Of a stretch of 34,095 nucleotides of DNA, positions 7,403-14,426 are shown piece after piece. How positions within the stretch are numbered: the stretch's first letter is position 1; each line of letters begins with the position of its first letter. The stretch is from Christensenella sp. UBA6880 (GTDB lineage Bacteria > Bacillota > Clostridia > Christensenellales > CAG-917). Location of the stretch: the NCBI GenBank assembly GCA_002449145.1, contig DKCG01000041.1:1-34095 (forward strand), written 5' to 3'. A model generated the notes under the pieces. The model searched no databases, was not told the origin of the DNA, and saw only the letters and a list, made by a program, of their open reading frames with translations. The position numbers and the translations under genes were made by a program.

Positions 7403-8502
7403 TGGCAGAAGACCAAGAACAAAAGAAGCCTAACGCGCTCAAAGAGAACTTGCGAGAACAAACGATAATCATCGAGGATTGCACCGCCGATTTGAAAGCA
7501 CTACTCAACAAACGCGTTTACGATGGCACGACGTACGAGCGATTTGTCAAAGAGGCGGATAACCTTATCGAGGACGGATTGAAAGAAGTTGCGGACGACG
7601 AAATGCGAATCAATGCACTATCGATACTTCGCGGCTTTGCTCGGCGCGAATTTAAGCGTTTGAGAGCCTCGCTTATGTCAAAAGTCGGGTTTTCGTTTCT
7701 TGCACTTAAATGCGTTTTGACGATATGGAACAGTAAAGACGTTGCGCCGAAACAAAAAGCATATAAAACGCTACAAACAATCGAACCGCAATTTGCAGAT
7801 GTGCCGCAGAAGTTTGAAAGCGGTGTAGGGCAGTCTTGGCGATGGGCAACACCGCTCAACACATATATGCAAGACTATATGAAGACGGTGCGCCAAACAA
7901 GCGCACTTCTTGCACAAGACCGAGCGAAAGGCGAGGACGGATTAAGTTTAAGGCTCAAAAGCGAATTGTACGTCCGTGCCAAATGGCAAGAGGACAATAT
8001 GCGCAAACTTCGCGAAAGCGGTGCAAGGCTTGTATGGATAAGTTCTCACGTCAACTGTTCCGAGCGTTGCGAACCGTATCAAGGGCGATTGTATAGCCTT
8101 GACGGGTCAAGCGGCGTTACGGAAGACGGTCATCAATTCCAACCCATTGAAACCGCGACAGACCGCTACACAACTACAAAGGCGGGCAAAATGTACAAAA
8201 ACGGTACGCTGTCGGGATTTGGCTGTCGGCACTTTACAATCCCGTACAAACCCAAAGGCGAAACGCCGTTGACATACGATTCGAGCGAGATTGAAAAGGC
8301 ACGCAAAATCGAGGAAGAACAACGACGACTTGAACGCGAAGTGTATCATGCGAGAGAGAACTATTATTCTTACAAAGGCAACGACAATGTGCGAGCGCGG
8401 ACTTGGTATCGCAAGGCGGCGGAAGCAAAACAAACGTACATTGACTTTTGTAACAAACACGAGGTCGCGTGGTATCCCGACCGCATAAAAGTATATGTTT
8501 GA
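7402..8502 (+). CDS. Minor capsid protein (phage minor capsid protein 2 / MuF-like)
   Basis: ATG at 7402 shares a base with the portal stop, and GGAGG lies at 7391-7395. The product is 366 residues. The C-terminal half contains SSHVNCSERCEPYQGRLYS and, further on, LSGFGCRHFTIPY, the conserved Cys/His pattern of phage minor capsid protein 2. That family is found beside the portal inside the capsid and can be ejected with DNA. The N-terminal half is helical and basic. Its last two codons (GTT TGA) form the first six bases of a CRISPR-repeat-like unit. Confidence 0.85.
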   Translation: MAEDQEQKKPNALKENLREQTIIIEDCTADLKALLNKRVYDGTTYERFVKEADNLIEDGLKEVADDEMRINALSILRGFARREFKRLRASLMSKVGFSFLALKCVLTIWNSKDVAPKQKAYKTLQTIEPQFADVPQKFESGVGQSWRWATPLNTYMQDYMKTVRQTSALLAQDRAKGEDGLSLRLKSELYVRAKWQEDNMRKLRESGARLVWISSHVNCSERCEPYQGRLYSLDGSSGVTEDGHQFQPIETATDRYTTTKAGKMYKNGTLSGFGCRHFTIPYKPKGETPLTYDSSEIEKARKIEEEQRRLEREVYHARENYYSYKGNDNVRARTWYRKAAEAKQTYIDFCNKHEVAWYPDRIKVYV

Positions 8503-8532
8503 GTATGGTGTTATCTCAAAAGGTAGTCAAAC
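8497..8532 (+). repeat. Solitary 36-nt type II CRISPR-repeat-like unit, copy 1
   Basis: The unit starts GTTTGAGTATGGTG and ends GGTAGTCAAAC, is exactly 36 nt long, and has complementary ends (GTTTGA/TCAAAC). Aligned without gaps to the well-known Streptococcus pyogenes type II-A repeat, as I remember it, it matches at about 20 of 36 positions, including GTTT, AG, TG, GGT and AAAC. A second unit at 14,356 is identical at 32 of 36 positions. There is no array. A rho-independent terminator follows 23 nt downstream. Such solitary phage units have been reported as RNA anti-CRISPRs; that role is an inference here. Confidence 0.6.
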
Positions 8533-8555
8533 AATATCCCAACTGAATCTTTGAA

Positions 8556-8581
8556 CCCTGTCCAAACGGACGGGGTTTTTT
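8556..8581 (+). terminator. Intrinsic terminator after minor capsid gene and CRISPR-like unit
   Basis: CCCTGTCC at 8556-8563 pairs with GGACGGGG at 8568-8575 around AAAC and is followed by six T. It would give any short RNA containing the CRISPR-repeat-like unit a defined 3' end. Confidence 0.8.
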
Positions 8582-8611
8582 GATGGAAATAAACACAAGG
8601 AGGAAACGCAG

Positions 8612-9082
8612 ATGTTTCGATTCCTAAAAAGAAATAACAAACAGGAGGAACAACCAACAATGCCGAATTTTGAGGAAATTCTCGCCGCTATCGAAAAATT
8701 GAGCGACGAGGAAAAGAAGCAAATTCACGAGAAGACAGGCGATGACGTTGCTGCGCCCGAAACCACGACCGAAGAAGTGGCGAAAGCAAAAGAAGACATC
8801 AAAGAAGATGGCAAAGATTCGCAGTCCGAAAAAGACCGTGTGGACGAAAGTGTAGCCGCACAAGAAGCAAACAAGGGTGACGAGGATTCACAAGACGCAA
8901 AAGACCGTGTGGACGAGGCAGAGGGCGAAGACAAGTATGTCACACGCAAAGACCACGAGGAATTGCGCGCCGAATTTGAAGCACTCAAACAGCAATTCGC
9001 GGAAGCACAAAGCAAGCCGCGCGAAGTGGATAAGGACGAGGCAAAGAAACTCGACGACATCCGCAGAACTTATTTGAACTAA
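8612..9082 (+). CDS. Scaffold-like acidic head assembly protein
   Basis: The product has 156 residues, is very acidic and mostly helical, and lies between the minor capsid and major capsid genes, the usual place for a scaffold. ATG 8612 follows AAGGAGGAAA. A second in-frame ATG at 8660 has its own AGGAGG at 8644-8649 and would give a protein of 140 residues starting MPNFEEIL, so two forms may be made. Two tandem blocks, each with DSQ and KDRVDE, occupy residues 70-105. The C-terminus is a helix rich in Lys and Glu that could bind the capsid protein. Confidence 0.7.
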   Translation: MFRFLKRNNKQEEQPTMPNFEEILAAIEKLSDEEKKQIHEKTGDDVAAPETTTEEVAKAKEDIKEDGKDSQSEKDRVDESVAAQEANKGDEDSQDAKDRVDEAEGEDKYVTRKDHEELRAEFEALKQQFAEAQSKPREVDKDEAKKLDDIRRTYLN

Positions 9083-9107
9083 ACAAGCCACAGGAGGAAA
9101 TACACAT

Positions 9108-10655
9108 ATGGCACTTGTACAATCTTACGGAAACGTAGAGGGCATCATCAAAAACGTGTTGATGTCCAACGGAGCAACCCAGCAAGACCCCAACGGCAGA
9201 TTTTACATCGACGGTCAAATGATTAACGTTGACCTTGCAAGAGCAATTGCCGAAGCAATCTACCTTTTTGAAGTTTATCAAAACGGTTTGAACTGCACGG
9301 CGAAATACACGGACGACACGAGACCCGGCGGCGCGGTGAGAGTACCGCTTGAAATGCCATTCGCGCCCTCGTCTCGTACTTTGAGTTTCGGCGGAAGAAA
9401 AGGTACGGACGGCAACGACGGCTTGTTCAACAAGAACGAACCCATTTTGCCGACCTCGGACGAGTTCCTTATTTACACCAACCAACTCAACGACCAAGAC
9501 ATCATTTTCCCCGACATCGCAAAAGAGTTTGTACCGCTCGACCTTATGGTCAATAAAATCAAAGGCTACGGCAAATCCGTTGCGCAAGACAGAACGGCGT
9601 CTACGACCGCAGAGGTTTTGCTCTACAACATCTTCCGTGCGCTCAACGGTGCAGAGAACATCATCGACAACTTTGACGGCACGCAAGACTTTGCATACGG
9701 CACACTTATTGCAAAACTCAACGCAATGTTTACGGATGGCGACCCCATCACGGGCGCACTCACTTTCCCGACGGAAGGTCGTTGCGTAATCGGTCGTTCG
9801 AGTTTCGTTTACGGTATGTTCGCGAAACCCGGTCAAAACGGTATCATTCTCAACGGCTCGGACTTGTCGCAGAGAATGCTCAAAGAATATGACCTCAACG
9901 CAAGTCTTTCCGAACGCAGATACGTTGGCGAGGGTTACAAAGGCGAGTTCGGCGGAATCCATTTCGTCGTTATGCCCGACCAACTTTGGACGTGGGCAGA
10001 GCGTTATATGGGACTTGCAAAAGGTTCGCTCGACCAAGTTCAAGCGATTGCATTGTCTGCGGACTCTCTCGCACTCGGCAGAGCGGTTGACTTCGGCGTG
10101 AAACTTCAAGATTCCACCTATCCGTATCCGCGCGGCATTATGGCAAGACCTATTAACCTTTGGGGTCACGAGATGTTCCGCAAGGCAATCATCATCGCCA
10201 AAGGCACGTTTACGACCGACAACCTCGTATCTCTCGGTTTCAGCGAGAACGAAAGACGTTACCCCGTCGCGCCCAAGTCGTTTACGGAAAATGCGAACAA
10301 GAAAATCACCGTTCCCATCTACGGCGCAGACGGCACAATCGTTGGTTATCAAGAAGTCGCACAAGGTCAAGAACCGAGCGGCGACAACTGGCGTAGCGGT
10401 CTCGACAAAGTTGCGGCAGTCGTTGCAAGCGTAAAGGGCGGCTCTTATTCTGCGGCACAATCCGTAACGCTCACTTCGGCAACTTCGGGTGCAACGATTT
10501 ACTACACCACCGACGGTTCTACGCCCACTTCGGCAAGCACGAAGTATACGGCGGCAATCAACGTTGCGGCAAGCGAGACAGTCAAGGCAATCGCAGTCAA
10601 GAACGGTATGATTCCGTCTGACGTGACGACCGAAACCTATGTAATCGGCGGTTGA
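9108..10655 (+). CDS. Major capsid protein with C-terminal chitobiase-like Ig domain
   Basis: The 515-residue protein follows AGGAGG and the scaffold gene. Position, length and composition of residues 1-435 fit a major capsid protein, probably with HK97 fold, although no short signature is visible. Residues of about 438-513 form a separate domain with YSAAQSVTL, GATIYYTTDGSTPT and VKAIAVKNGM. That is the pattern of the CHB_HEX_C domain (chitobiase/beta-hexosaminidase C-terminal, Ig-like). If present on each capsid subunit it would display hundreds of Ig-like domains on the capsid surface, perhaps binding mucus or cell-surface glycans. Confidence 0.85.
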   Translation: MALVQSYGNVEGIIKNVLMSNGATQQDPNGRFYIDGQMINVDLARAIAEAIYLFEVYQNGLNCTAKYTDDTRPGGAVRVPLEMPFAPSSRTLSFGGRKGTDGNDGLFNKNEPILPTSDEFLIYTNQLNDQDIIFPDIAKEFVPLDLMVNKIKGYGKSVAQDRTASTTAEVLLYNIFRALNGAENIIDNFDGTQDFAYGTLIAKLNAMFTDGDPITGALTFPTEGRCVIGRSSFVYGMFAKPGQNGIILNGSDLSQRMLKEYDLNASLSERRYVGEGYKGEFGGIHFVVMPDQLWTWAERYMGLAKGSLDQVQAIALSADSLALGRAVDFGVKLQDSTYPYPRGIMARPINLWGHEMFRKAIIIAKGTFTTDNLVSLGFSENERRYPVAPKSFTENANKKITVPIYGADGTIVGYQEVAQGQEPSGDNWRSGLDKVAAVVASVKGGSYSAAQSVTLTSATSGATIYYTTDGSTPTSASTKYTAAINVAASETVKAIAVKNGMIPSDVTTETYVIGG

Positions 10656-10690
10656 CAACAAACCGATTGATTTCTTCTTCTTTTTGCAAG

Positions 10691-10713
10691 GGCAGGCTTA
10701 AAAACCTGCCTTT
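10691..10713 (+). terminator. Terminator-like hairpin after major capsid gene
   Basis: GGCAGG at 10691-10696 pairs with CCTGCC at 10705-10710 around an A-rich 8-nt loop, but only three T follow. It may work as a partial terminator that keeps capsid mRNA high relative to the joining genes, or as an RNA stabiliser. Confidence 0.5.
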
Positions 10714-10789
10714 GTGCTTGCTACGAGTGTTTTTTACGCGGTGCAATTCCGCGAGCAAGCGAACACAACACATTCAAGAGGTGGAAACT

Positions 10790-11299
10790 ATGAATCAACC
10801 TTTCAACGATACAATGATGATTTACAACTTTCAAGCGCACCGTTATGTGCTTACGGAAACGGCGGTGTATCAAGAACTCGGCATAAATCTCGACACGGAA
10901 TTTGCTTCGTTCGAGCAAGATATACGCCAACGCAAAAAAGAGCGTTTTCTCAAAAAAGTTTCCGATACGGTTTACGGCTACATTTACCAAGATTCCACGA
11001 ATACAAGGTTTTTGGAATGGATTTTGGCGTGCCGAGAGGACGTGCGCCCTGCGGTGCAAGAGATGTTGCTTGCGCAAGCGGAATATGTGTTAGAGGGCAA
11101 CAACTTTTTGCAAGATTTCAGCGGCGTAAATATCGCCAAAGGCTCGGCGATGAAGAAAGACGATTTGCGCGGCGAAATTCGCATAGCGTTGCGCGTCGTC
11201 GAGATGTGCAAAGAGTATATCGGCAATCTTGACTTCGTTCTTAAAACAATCTTACCGTTGCCCGATGTGCCGCAACAATACTATCGCGTGGGGTACTGA
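10790..11299 (+). CDS. Head-tail connector (adaptor) protein, probable
   Basis: ATG 10790 follows AAGAGGTGG. An earlier in-frame start at 10652 would run through the hairpin and has no ribosome binding site. The 169-residue protein is helical, with TNTRFLEWILACREDVRPAVQEMLLAQAEYVLEGN in the middle. Its position directly after the capsid gene and before the small closure genes fits the adaptor that sits under the portal. No conserved motif proves this. The next gene starts 3 nt after its stop. Confidence 0.65.
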   Translation: MNQPFNDTMMIYNFQAHRYVLTETAVYQELGINLDTEFASFEQDIRQRKKERFLKKVSDTVYGYIYQDSTNTRFLEWILACREDVRPAVQEMLLAQAEYVLEGNNFLQDFSGVNIAKGSAMKKDDLRGEIRIALRVVEMCKEYIGNLDFVLKTILPLPDVPQQYYRVGY

Positions 11300-11301
11300 T
11301 T

Positions 11302-11715
11302 ATGTTGGGATTGTCTAAAAACTCGGCGGACGTCATCACCGCAAAGCATTACAAAGAGGGCGTTTGGGCAATGTTGAACGACCCTGCGCAAAAGGCACAG
11401 TTGCTCGGCTCGCCAAAGCCTATATATACGAAATTCAAATGCTCGCTCGTCGGCGAATGGAATCGCGACAAGGGATACGTTTTGCAAAATATGCGTGTCA
11501 ATTACGACGGCACGGTTATCTCAACCACACAACCCGTTAACATCGACAAAGGGGATATGATTCTCATTTTCGGCAAATGGTGGATTGTTGAAAACGTGAC
11601 GTTTGATTTAACGTCGATAGCACCGCAAGGCGGCTATTGGTTGCCGATGAAAAACGCTATAACGCAAATACGAATCCGTGCAATTAAGGCAAACGGGGTC
11701 GGCAAATATGATTAG
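11302..11715 (+). CDS. Head closure protein, probable
   Basis: This 137-residue, beta-rich protein lies second in the joining module. It contains GDMILIFGKWWIVENVTFD, similar in layout to SPP1 gp16-type head closure proteins with an IDKGDxI...WxIxxV pattern. The last codons overlap the next gene by 8 nt. The call rests on gene order and the general beta pattern; no catalytic function is expected. Confidence 0.6.
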   Translation: MLGLSKNSADVITAKHYKEGVWAMLNDPAQKAQLLGSPKPIYTKFKCSLVGEWNRDKGYVLQNMRVNYDGTVISTTQPVNIDKGDMILIFGKWWIVENVTFDLTSIAPQGGYWLPMKNAITQIRIRAIKANGVGKYD

Positions 11716-12013
11716 CCTTGAAGAACAACGTTCAATTATAGACGGTGCGCTTAATGCGTTCCGTTTTCACACGCCCAAAGACACTGGCAATATGCGCTAC
11801 AACGCAACGTATGCGAAGTATCTCGGCGACGGCGTGTGGGAAATCGTGGTTGACGAATCTATCGCGCCGTATGTGCCGTATACCAACGAGCCGTGGATTG
11901 CCGAGAAATGGAACGGCAAGAAGAATCCCAACGAGGGTTGGTTTGAAAGGGCAACGGGATTTGTCGCAACTTACATCGCAGGACGACTGCAAGGAAGAAT
12001 GGAGAAACAATAA
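11708..12013 (+). CDS. Tail completion / HK97 gp10-like protein
   Basis: The product has 101 residues from ATG 11708; an earlier in-frame start at 11678 lies inside the previous gene without a ribosome binding site. It contains FHTPKDTGNMRYNA, which resembles the APxxTGxLrxS motif of HK97 gp10-like proteins, then GVWEIVVDESIAPYVPYTNE and a GWFERAT segment, again typical of that family. It links the head opening to the tail tube. It shares one base with the next start. Confidence 0.7.
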   Translation: MISLEEQRSIIDGALNAFRFHTPKDTGNMRYNATYAKYLGDGVWEIVVDESIAPYVPYTNEPWIAEKWNGKKNPNEGWFERATGFVATYIAGRLQGRMEKQ

Positions 12014-12897
12014 TGATTACGACTTCGCAACTGGCAATAGAATTACAAAATAGATTGAACAACTTTGCAGGCACACTAAACGGCAGAGACTACAAATTCA
12101 TAATCCGTACCAACGCAAGCGATTACGAACATTCAACGGGCGGCTCGCAAAAGCAACTTGCAACGCTTCTAATCAACGGTTTGTTGATTGAGCAGACAAG
12201 CACGCCGATTCCGCTCAAAGGACTGGACAGCGTATTGTTGCTTCAAACCCTCAATATTTTGATTCCGTCCGATACGACGGGCGCAAAGCAAAACCGAATC
12301 GAATACGCTATGAACGCACTAAACGCGTTTGTGAGCGACGTAGCGGGCAATGCGGGCAACTTGTCGGACAGTGACGAAAACAACTACGCATACATTTTAA
12401 GCGTGTCCACACCGTACGTCGGACAAGAAACTATCGAAAGCGAAATCGGCTTGTGCGTTCCCGTGTCGCTTCAAGTATCGTGGCAACTTATCAAAGACGG
12501 CGTTCTTGCAAATAACGTCACGATGAAAATGAAAGCGAAAGGCTCGGCGGCTAATCCTACCGTCGTTGTGCTTATGGACGGTGCTATCGTTCGTACACGC
12601 ACGGGTGATTCGTCGAACGTAGACGGAAGCGAGGAAATGAAAACCGAAGTTACGCAACAAGGCTTGACTATCAAGGTAATTATGCCTTACAAGCGCGGCG
12701 ACGTGTCGGCAATGCTGTTCAGAGATATGCTTACGGGCGCACTGCAACGCGTATATGAACTTTCGTACACAGACGGTGACGGCGATACCGTGCAAGGTGT
12801 CAGCGCGTCGTGGGACGTTGTTGCGCGCGAAATAACCGCGTCTTTGACTTCGGGCAAGGGTATCACGGTTTCGGCGACTTTGGAAATCGCAAGGTGA
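12013..12897 (+). CDS. Tail structural protein, unknown type, 294 aa
   Basis: The gene starts in the TAATGATT overlap after the previous stop. The product has an N-terminal helical part, a middle with STPIPLKGLDSVLLLQTLNILIP and a C-terminal beta-rich half of about 120 residues. By position it could be a tail tube or tail terminator protein. No family motif is visible, and it may be specific to this phage group. Confidence 0.6.
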   Translation: MITTSQLAIELQNRLNNFAGTLNGRDYKFIIRTNASDYEHSTGGSQKQLATLLINGLLIEQTSTPIPLKGLDSVLLLQTLNILIPSDTTGAKQNRIEYAMNALNAFVSDVAGNAGNLSDSDENNYAYILSVSTPYVGQETIESEIGLCVPVSLQVSWQLIKDGVLANNVTMKMKAKGSAANPTVVVLMDGAIVRTRTGDSSNVDGSEEMKTEVTQQGLTIKVIMPYKRGDVSAMLFRDMLTGALQRVYELSYTDGDGDTVQGVSASWDVVAREITASLTSGKGITVSATLEIAR

Positions 12898-12901
12898 TAT
12901 T

Positions 12902-13345
12902 ATGCCGACAAAAGAAAACGGAAACGGAAAACAGCAGGAATATGACGCAAGCACGGGGCGATACAGTAGCGGCGGCGGATTGCTTAACACTGCAAAGCAA
13001 CTCGGAATACAAATTCCTAATCGAGATTTAACGCAAAGCGACATAAGCAGGATAAAAGGCGAGGTTGCCGAGAAGAAAAGATTGCAATCAAGTGAAGATA
13101 GTGGTAAAATAAAACTATCTAAGCAAGAGTGGGCGCAATACTACAAGATTATCGGCGACGAGCAACACGGTGATTTCGTTTATCACACACAAGACGGTGG
13201 TCGAGCAGTACGCCTTGAAAACAAAATTGTTTTTGACGACGGCAATTTTGAAAATCCAACAGTCAAAGATACATACCAATTTGCGAGCAATGAAGAAATG
13301 AACTATGCATTTTCTTATTGGGCGAGAAAAGGGGTTTTAAGATGA
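12902..13345 (+). CDS. Putative phage effector with shared leader module (cassette 2)
   Basis: The 147-residue protein begins 4 nt after the previous stop with AAGGTGA. Residues 13-25 (EYDASTGRYSSGG) mimic the HPRDxxGKFTDG start of the gene at 1226. Residues 31-36 (AKQLGI) and 55-71 (EKKRLQS, SGKIK) match it closely. The tail from residue 72 is unrelated to that of cassette 1 and has QYYKIIGDEQHGDFVYHT and VRLENKIVFDDG. One leader joined to different tails is the hallmark of polymorphic effectors. No catalytic residues are assignable, and a structural role in the tail is an alternative. Confidence 0.7.
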   Translation: MPTKENGNGKQQEYDASTGRYSSGGGLLNTAKQLGIQIPNRDLTQSDISRIKGEVAEKKRLQSSEDSGKIKLSKQEWAQYYKIIGDEQHGDFVYHTQDGGRAVRLENKIVFDDGNFENPTVKDTYQFASNEEMNYAFSYWARKGVLR

Positions 13346-13572
13346 CAAGAGAACAAGAAAAAGCATTAGACATTTTTGCGGAAAAAGCAAAGGATAAGGG
13401 GGTTCATATTATGATTTGTATGATTGCTACAAGTATTATGCTGAGTAGTGAAGATTGGCATTCGACCCTCAATGACATCAGTGCAATTCTCGACGATAGT
13501 AAAAATGCAGGGGAATTTGAAAGGCGGTTAATTAACAAGTATCCAGGTCAATCTGTTGCAAAACAAGGTTGA
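13342..13572 (+). CDS. Putative partner (immunity-like) protein of cassette 2, 76 aa
   Basis: The ATG at 13342 overlaps the stop of the upstream gene as ATGA and follows AAGGGG, better than an in-frame start at 13318. The 76-residue product is mostly helical, with a hydrophobic stretch HIMICMIATSIML at about residues 23-35 and an acidic region after it. Size and overlap repeat the arrangement seen at 1740, but the sequence is unrelated to it, as expected if each partner fits its own effector tail. Confidence 0.65.
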   Translation: MTREQEKALDIFAEKAKDKGVHIMICMIATSIMLSSEDWHSTLNDISAILDDSKNAGEFERRLINKYPGQSVAKQG

Positions 13573-13605
13573 GTATGTGCGATGAAAGCTAACAAAAACA
13601 GATAA

Positions 13606-13632
13606 AGGATGCAGAACAAGCGTCCTTTTTTT
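13606..13632 (+). terminator. Intrinsic terminator after cassette 2
   Basis: AGGATGC at 13606-13612 pairs with GCGTCCT at 13620-13626 around AGAACAA and is followed by six T. The next 150 nt up to 13781 hold no gene. They contain a small hairpin (CACTC-TTTC-GAGTG) and an AT-rich stretch with TATTAT at 13735 that could be a -10 box, but no -35 is visible. Confidence 0.75.
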
Positions 13633-13781
13633 ATGCGATAACAAAAAAAGAAAACACCGCCCACTCTTTCGAGTGTGTCCAGACTGGCACATAGTGGAGC
13701 AGTTGGCTGGTAAAAAACAGTATTTTCATATCTATATTATACGCACAAAACGCGAAAAAAGTCAATAGAGGATTGAAAAAT

Positions 13782-14279
13782 ATGGCAGAATATAAAATCA
13801 CGGTCGATTTTAAGGGTTCGGGGGGCGGCGGCTCTAAAAAAGAAAAAGGCTACCAGTCCGTTTTCTCTGAATGGGCAGACGATATTAAAAGCGGTATCAG
13901 CGACATAAACGGCGGTGACAGCAAATTCAACCACTTTGTGCAAGGCGTTCAAGCCTTTGCCAACGCCATTCCCGCGGCGCAAATAGTCAAGTCGGGATTT
14001 GATTGGCAAGTGTCGCTTATCGGTCGTTATCGAGGCTCACAGCAAGCACAAGACGTCGCAAATGCCACTATGACGATAGCAGGACAAGTCGGCGGTATCG
14101 CTTTGGCGTTCGCAACTGGAAACTACGTCGCGGGCGGACTTATGGCAATCAGCACCGTACTCGGCTACGCAAGAGAAGCAGAAGAAAACACGTATCAACG
14201 CAAATGGGAAAACATCGGCAACACTATCGGGCGAGAGCGAGCGGGTGCTTCGTTCAATCGGTCGAGGACAGAGGGATAA
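13782..14279 (+). CDS. Small virion or tail protein with hydrophobic Gly/Ala-rich core
   Basis: The product has 165 residues from ATG 13782, which follows AGAGGA; a TTG at 13773 is less likely. It has a Gly-rich linker (GSGGGGSKKEKG), an amphipathic middle, and a long apolar stretch around TIAGQVGGIALAFATGNYVAGGLMAISTVLGYA that could insert into membranes. The C-terminus is basic. Gene order puts it where a tape measure or pilot protein would be, but it is far too short for a long-tail tape measure. A membrane-penetrating tail-tip role is possible. No family is recognised. Confidence 0.65.
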   Translation: MAEYKITVDFKGSGGGGSKKEKGYQSVFSEWADDIKSGISDINGGDSKFNHFVQGVQAFANAIPAAQIVKSGFDWQVSLIGRYRGSQQAQDVANATMTIAGQVGGIALAFATGNYVAGGLMAISTVLGYAREAEENTYQRKWENIGNTIGRERAGASFNRSRTEG

Positions 14280-14311
14280 ATAACAATAATCTTCTTAAAA
14301 TTGATTTGATG

Positions 14312-14332
14312 ATATGCGCATAAAATGCGCAT
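14312..14332. repeat. Tandem palindrome near cargo cassette 1 (ATGCGCAT, twice)
   Basis: Two copies of the self-complementary octamer ATGCGCAT at 14314-14321 and 14325-14332 are separated by AAA. The longer form ATATGCGCA also occurs at both edges of the cargo gene at 24,085-24,906, next to the second cargo cassette. It may be a recombination scar or a binding site. Confidence 0.5.
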
Positions 14333-14355
14333 AAATAATATCAAGATAAAGGTGT

Positions 14356-14391
14356 GTTTGAGTATGGTGCTATTACAAATGGTAGTCAAAC
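14356..14391 (+). repeat. Solitary 36-nt type II CRISPR-repeat-like unit, copy 2
   Basis: It has the same length and ends as the unit at 8,497: GTTTGAGTATGGTG, then a variable 11 nt, then GGTAGTCAAAC. Four positions differ. In an inner hairpin with loop CAAA, unit-position 20/25 changes from T-A to A-T and position 15 from T-G to C-G, so pairing is kept. It lies 12 nt upstream of a hairpin terminator. No other repeat or cas gene is nearby. Confidence 0.6.
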
Positions 14392-14403
14392 AAAAAAAAG
14401 ATA

Positions 14404-14426
14404 GGACACTCAATGGGTGTCCTTTT
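14404..14426. terminator. Bidirectional terminator with the stop codon of the minus-strand gene
   Basis: GGACAC at 14404-14409 pairs with GTGTCC at 14417-14422. On the + strand TTTT follows. On the minus strand the hairpin is followed by TATC and a run of eight T. The stop codon of the minus-strand membrane gene (TGA, at 14410-14412) lies in the loop. The same arrangement is kept in the second cassette at 24,981. Confidence 0.75.

Noticed and set aside
8985..10661. Long minus-strand open frame of 558 codons over the capsid gene
   Set aside because: It is a shadow of the capsid gene's codon pattern: no ribosome binding site, Cys/Arg/Val-rich nonsense composition and no family pattern.
13568..13593. 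Possible third, degenerate CRISPR-repeat-like unit after cassette 2
   Set aside because: It shares GAGTATG and the placement at a stop codon before a terminator, but it is about 10 nt shorter, lacks the matching GGTAGTCAAAC end and folds poorly.
8497..14391. CRISPR array
   Set aside because: The two repeat-like units are 5.8 kb apart with genes between; there are no regular spacers and no cas genes.
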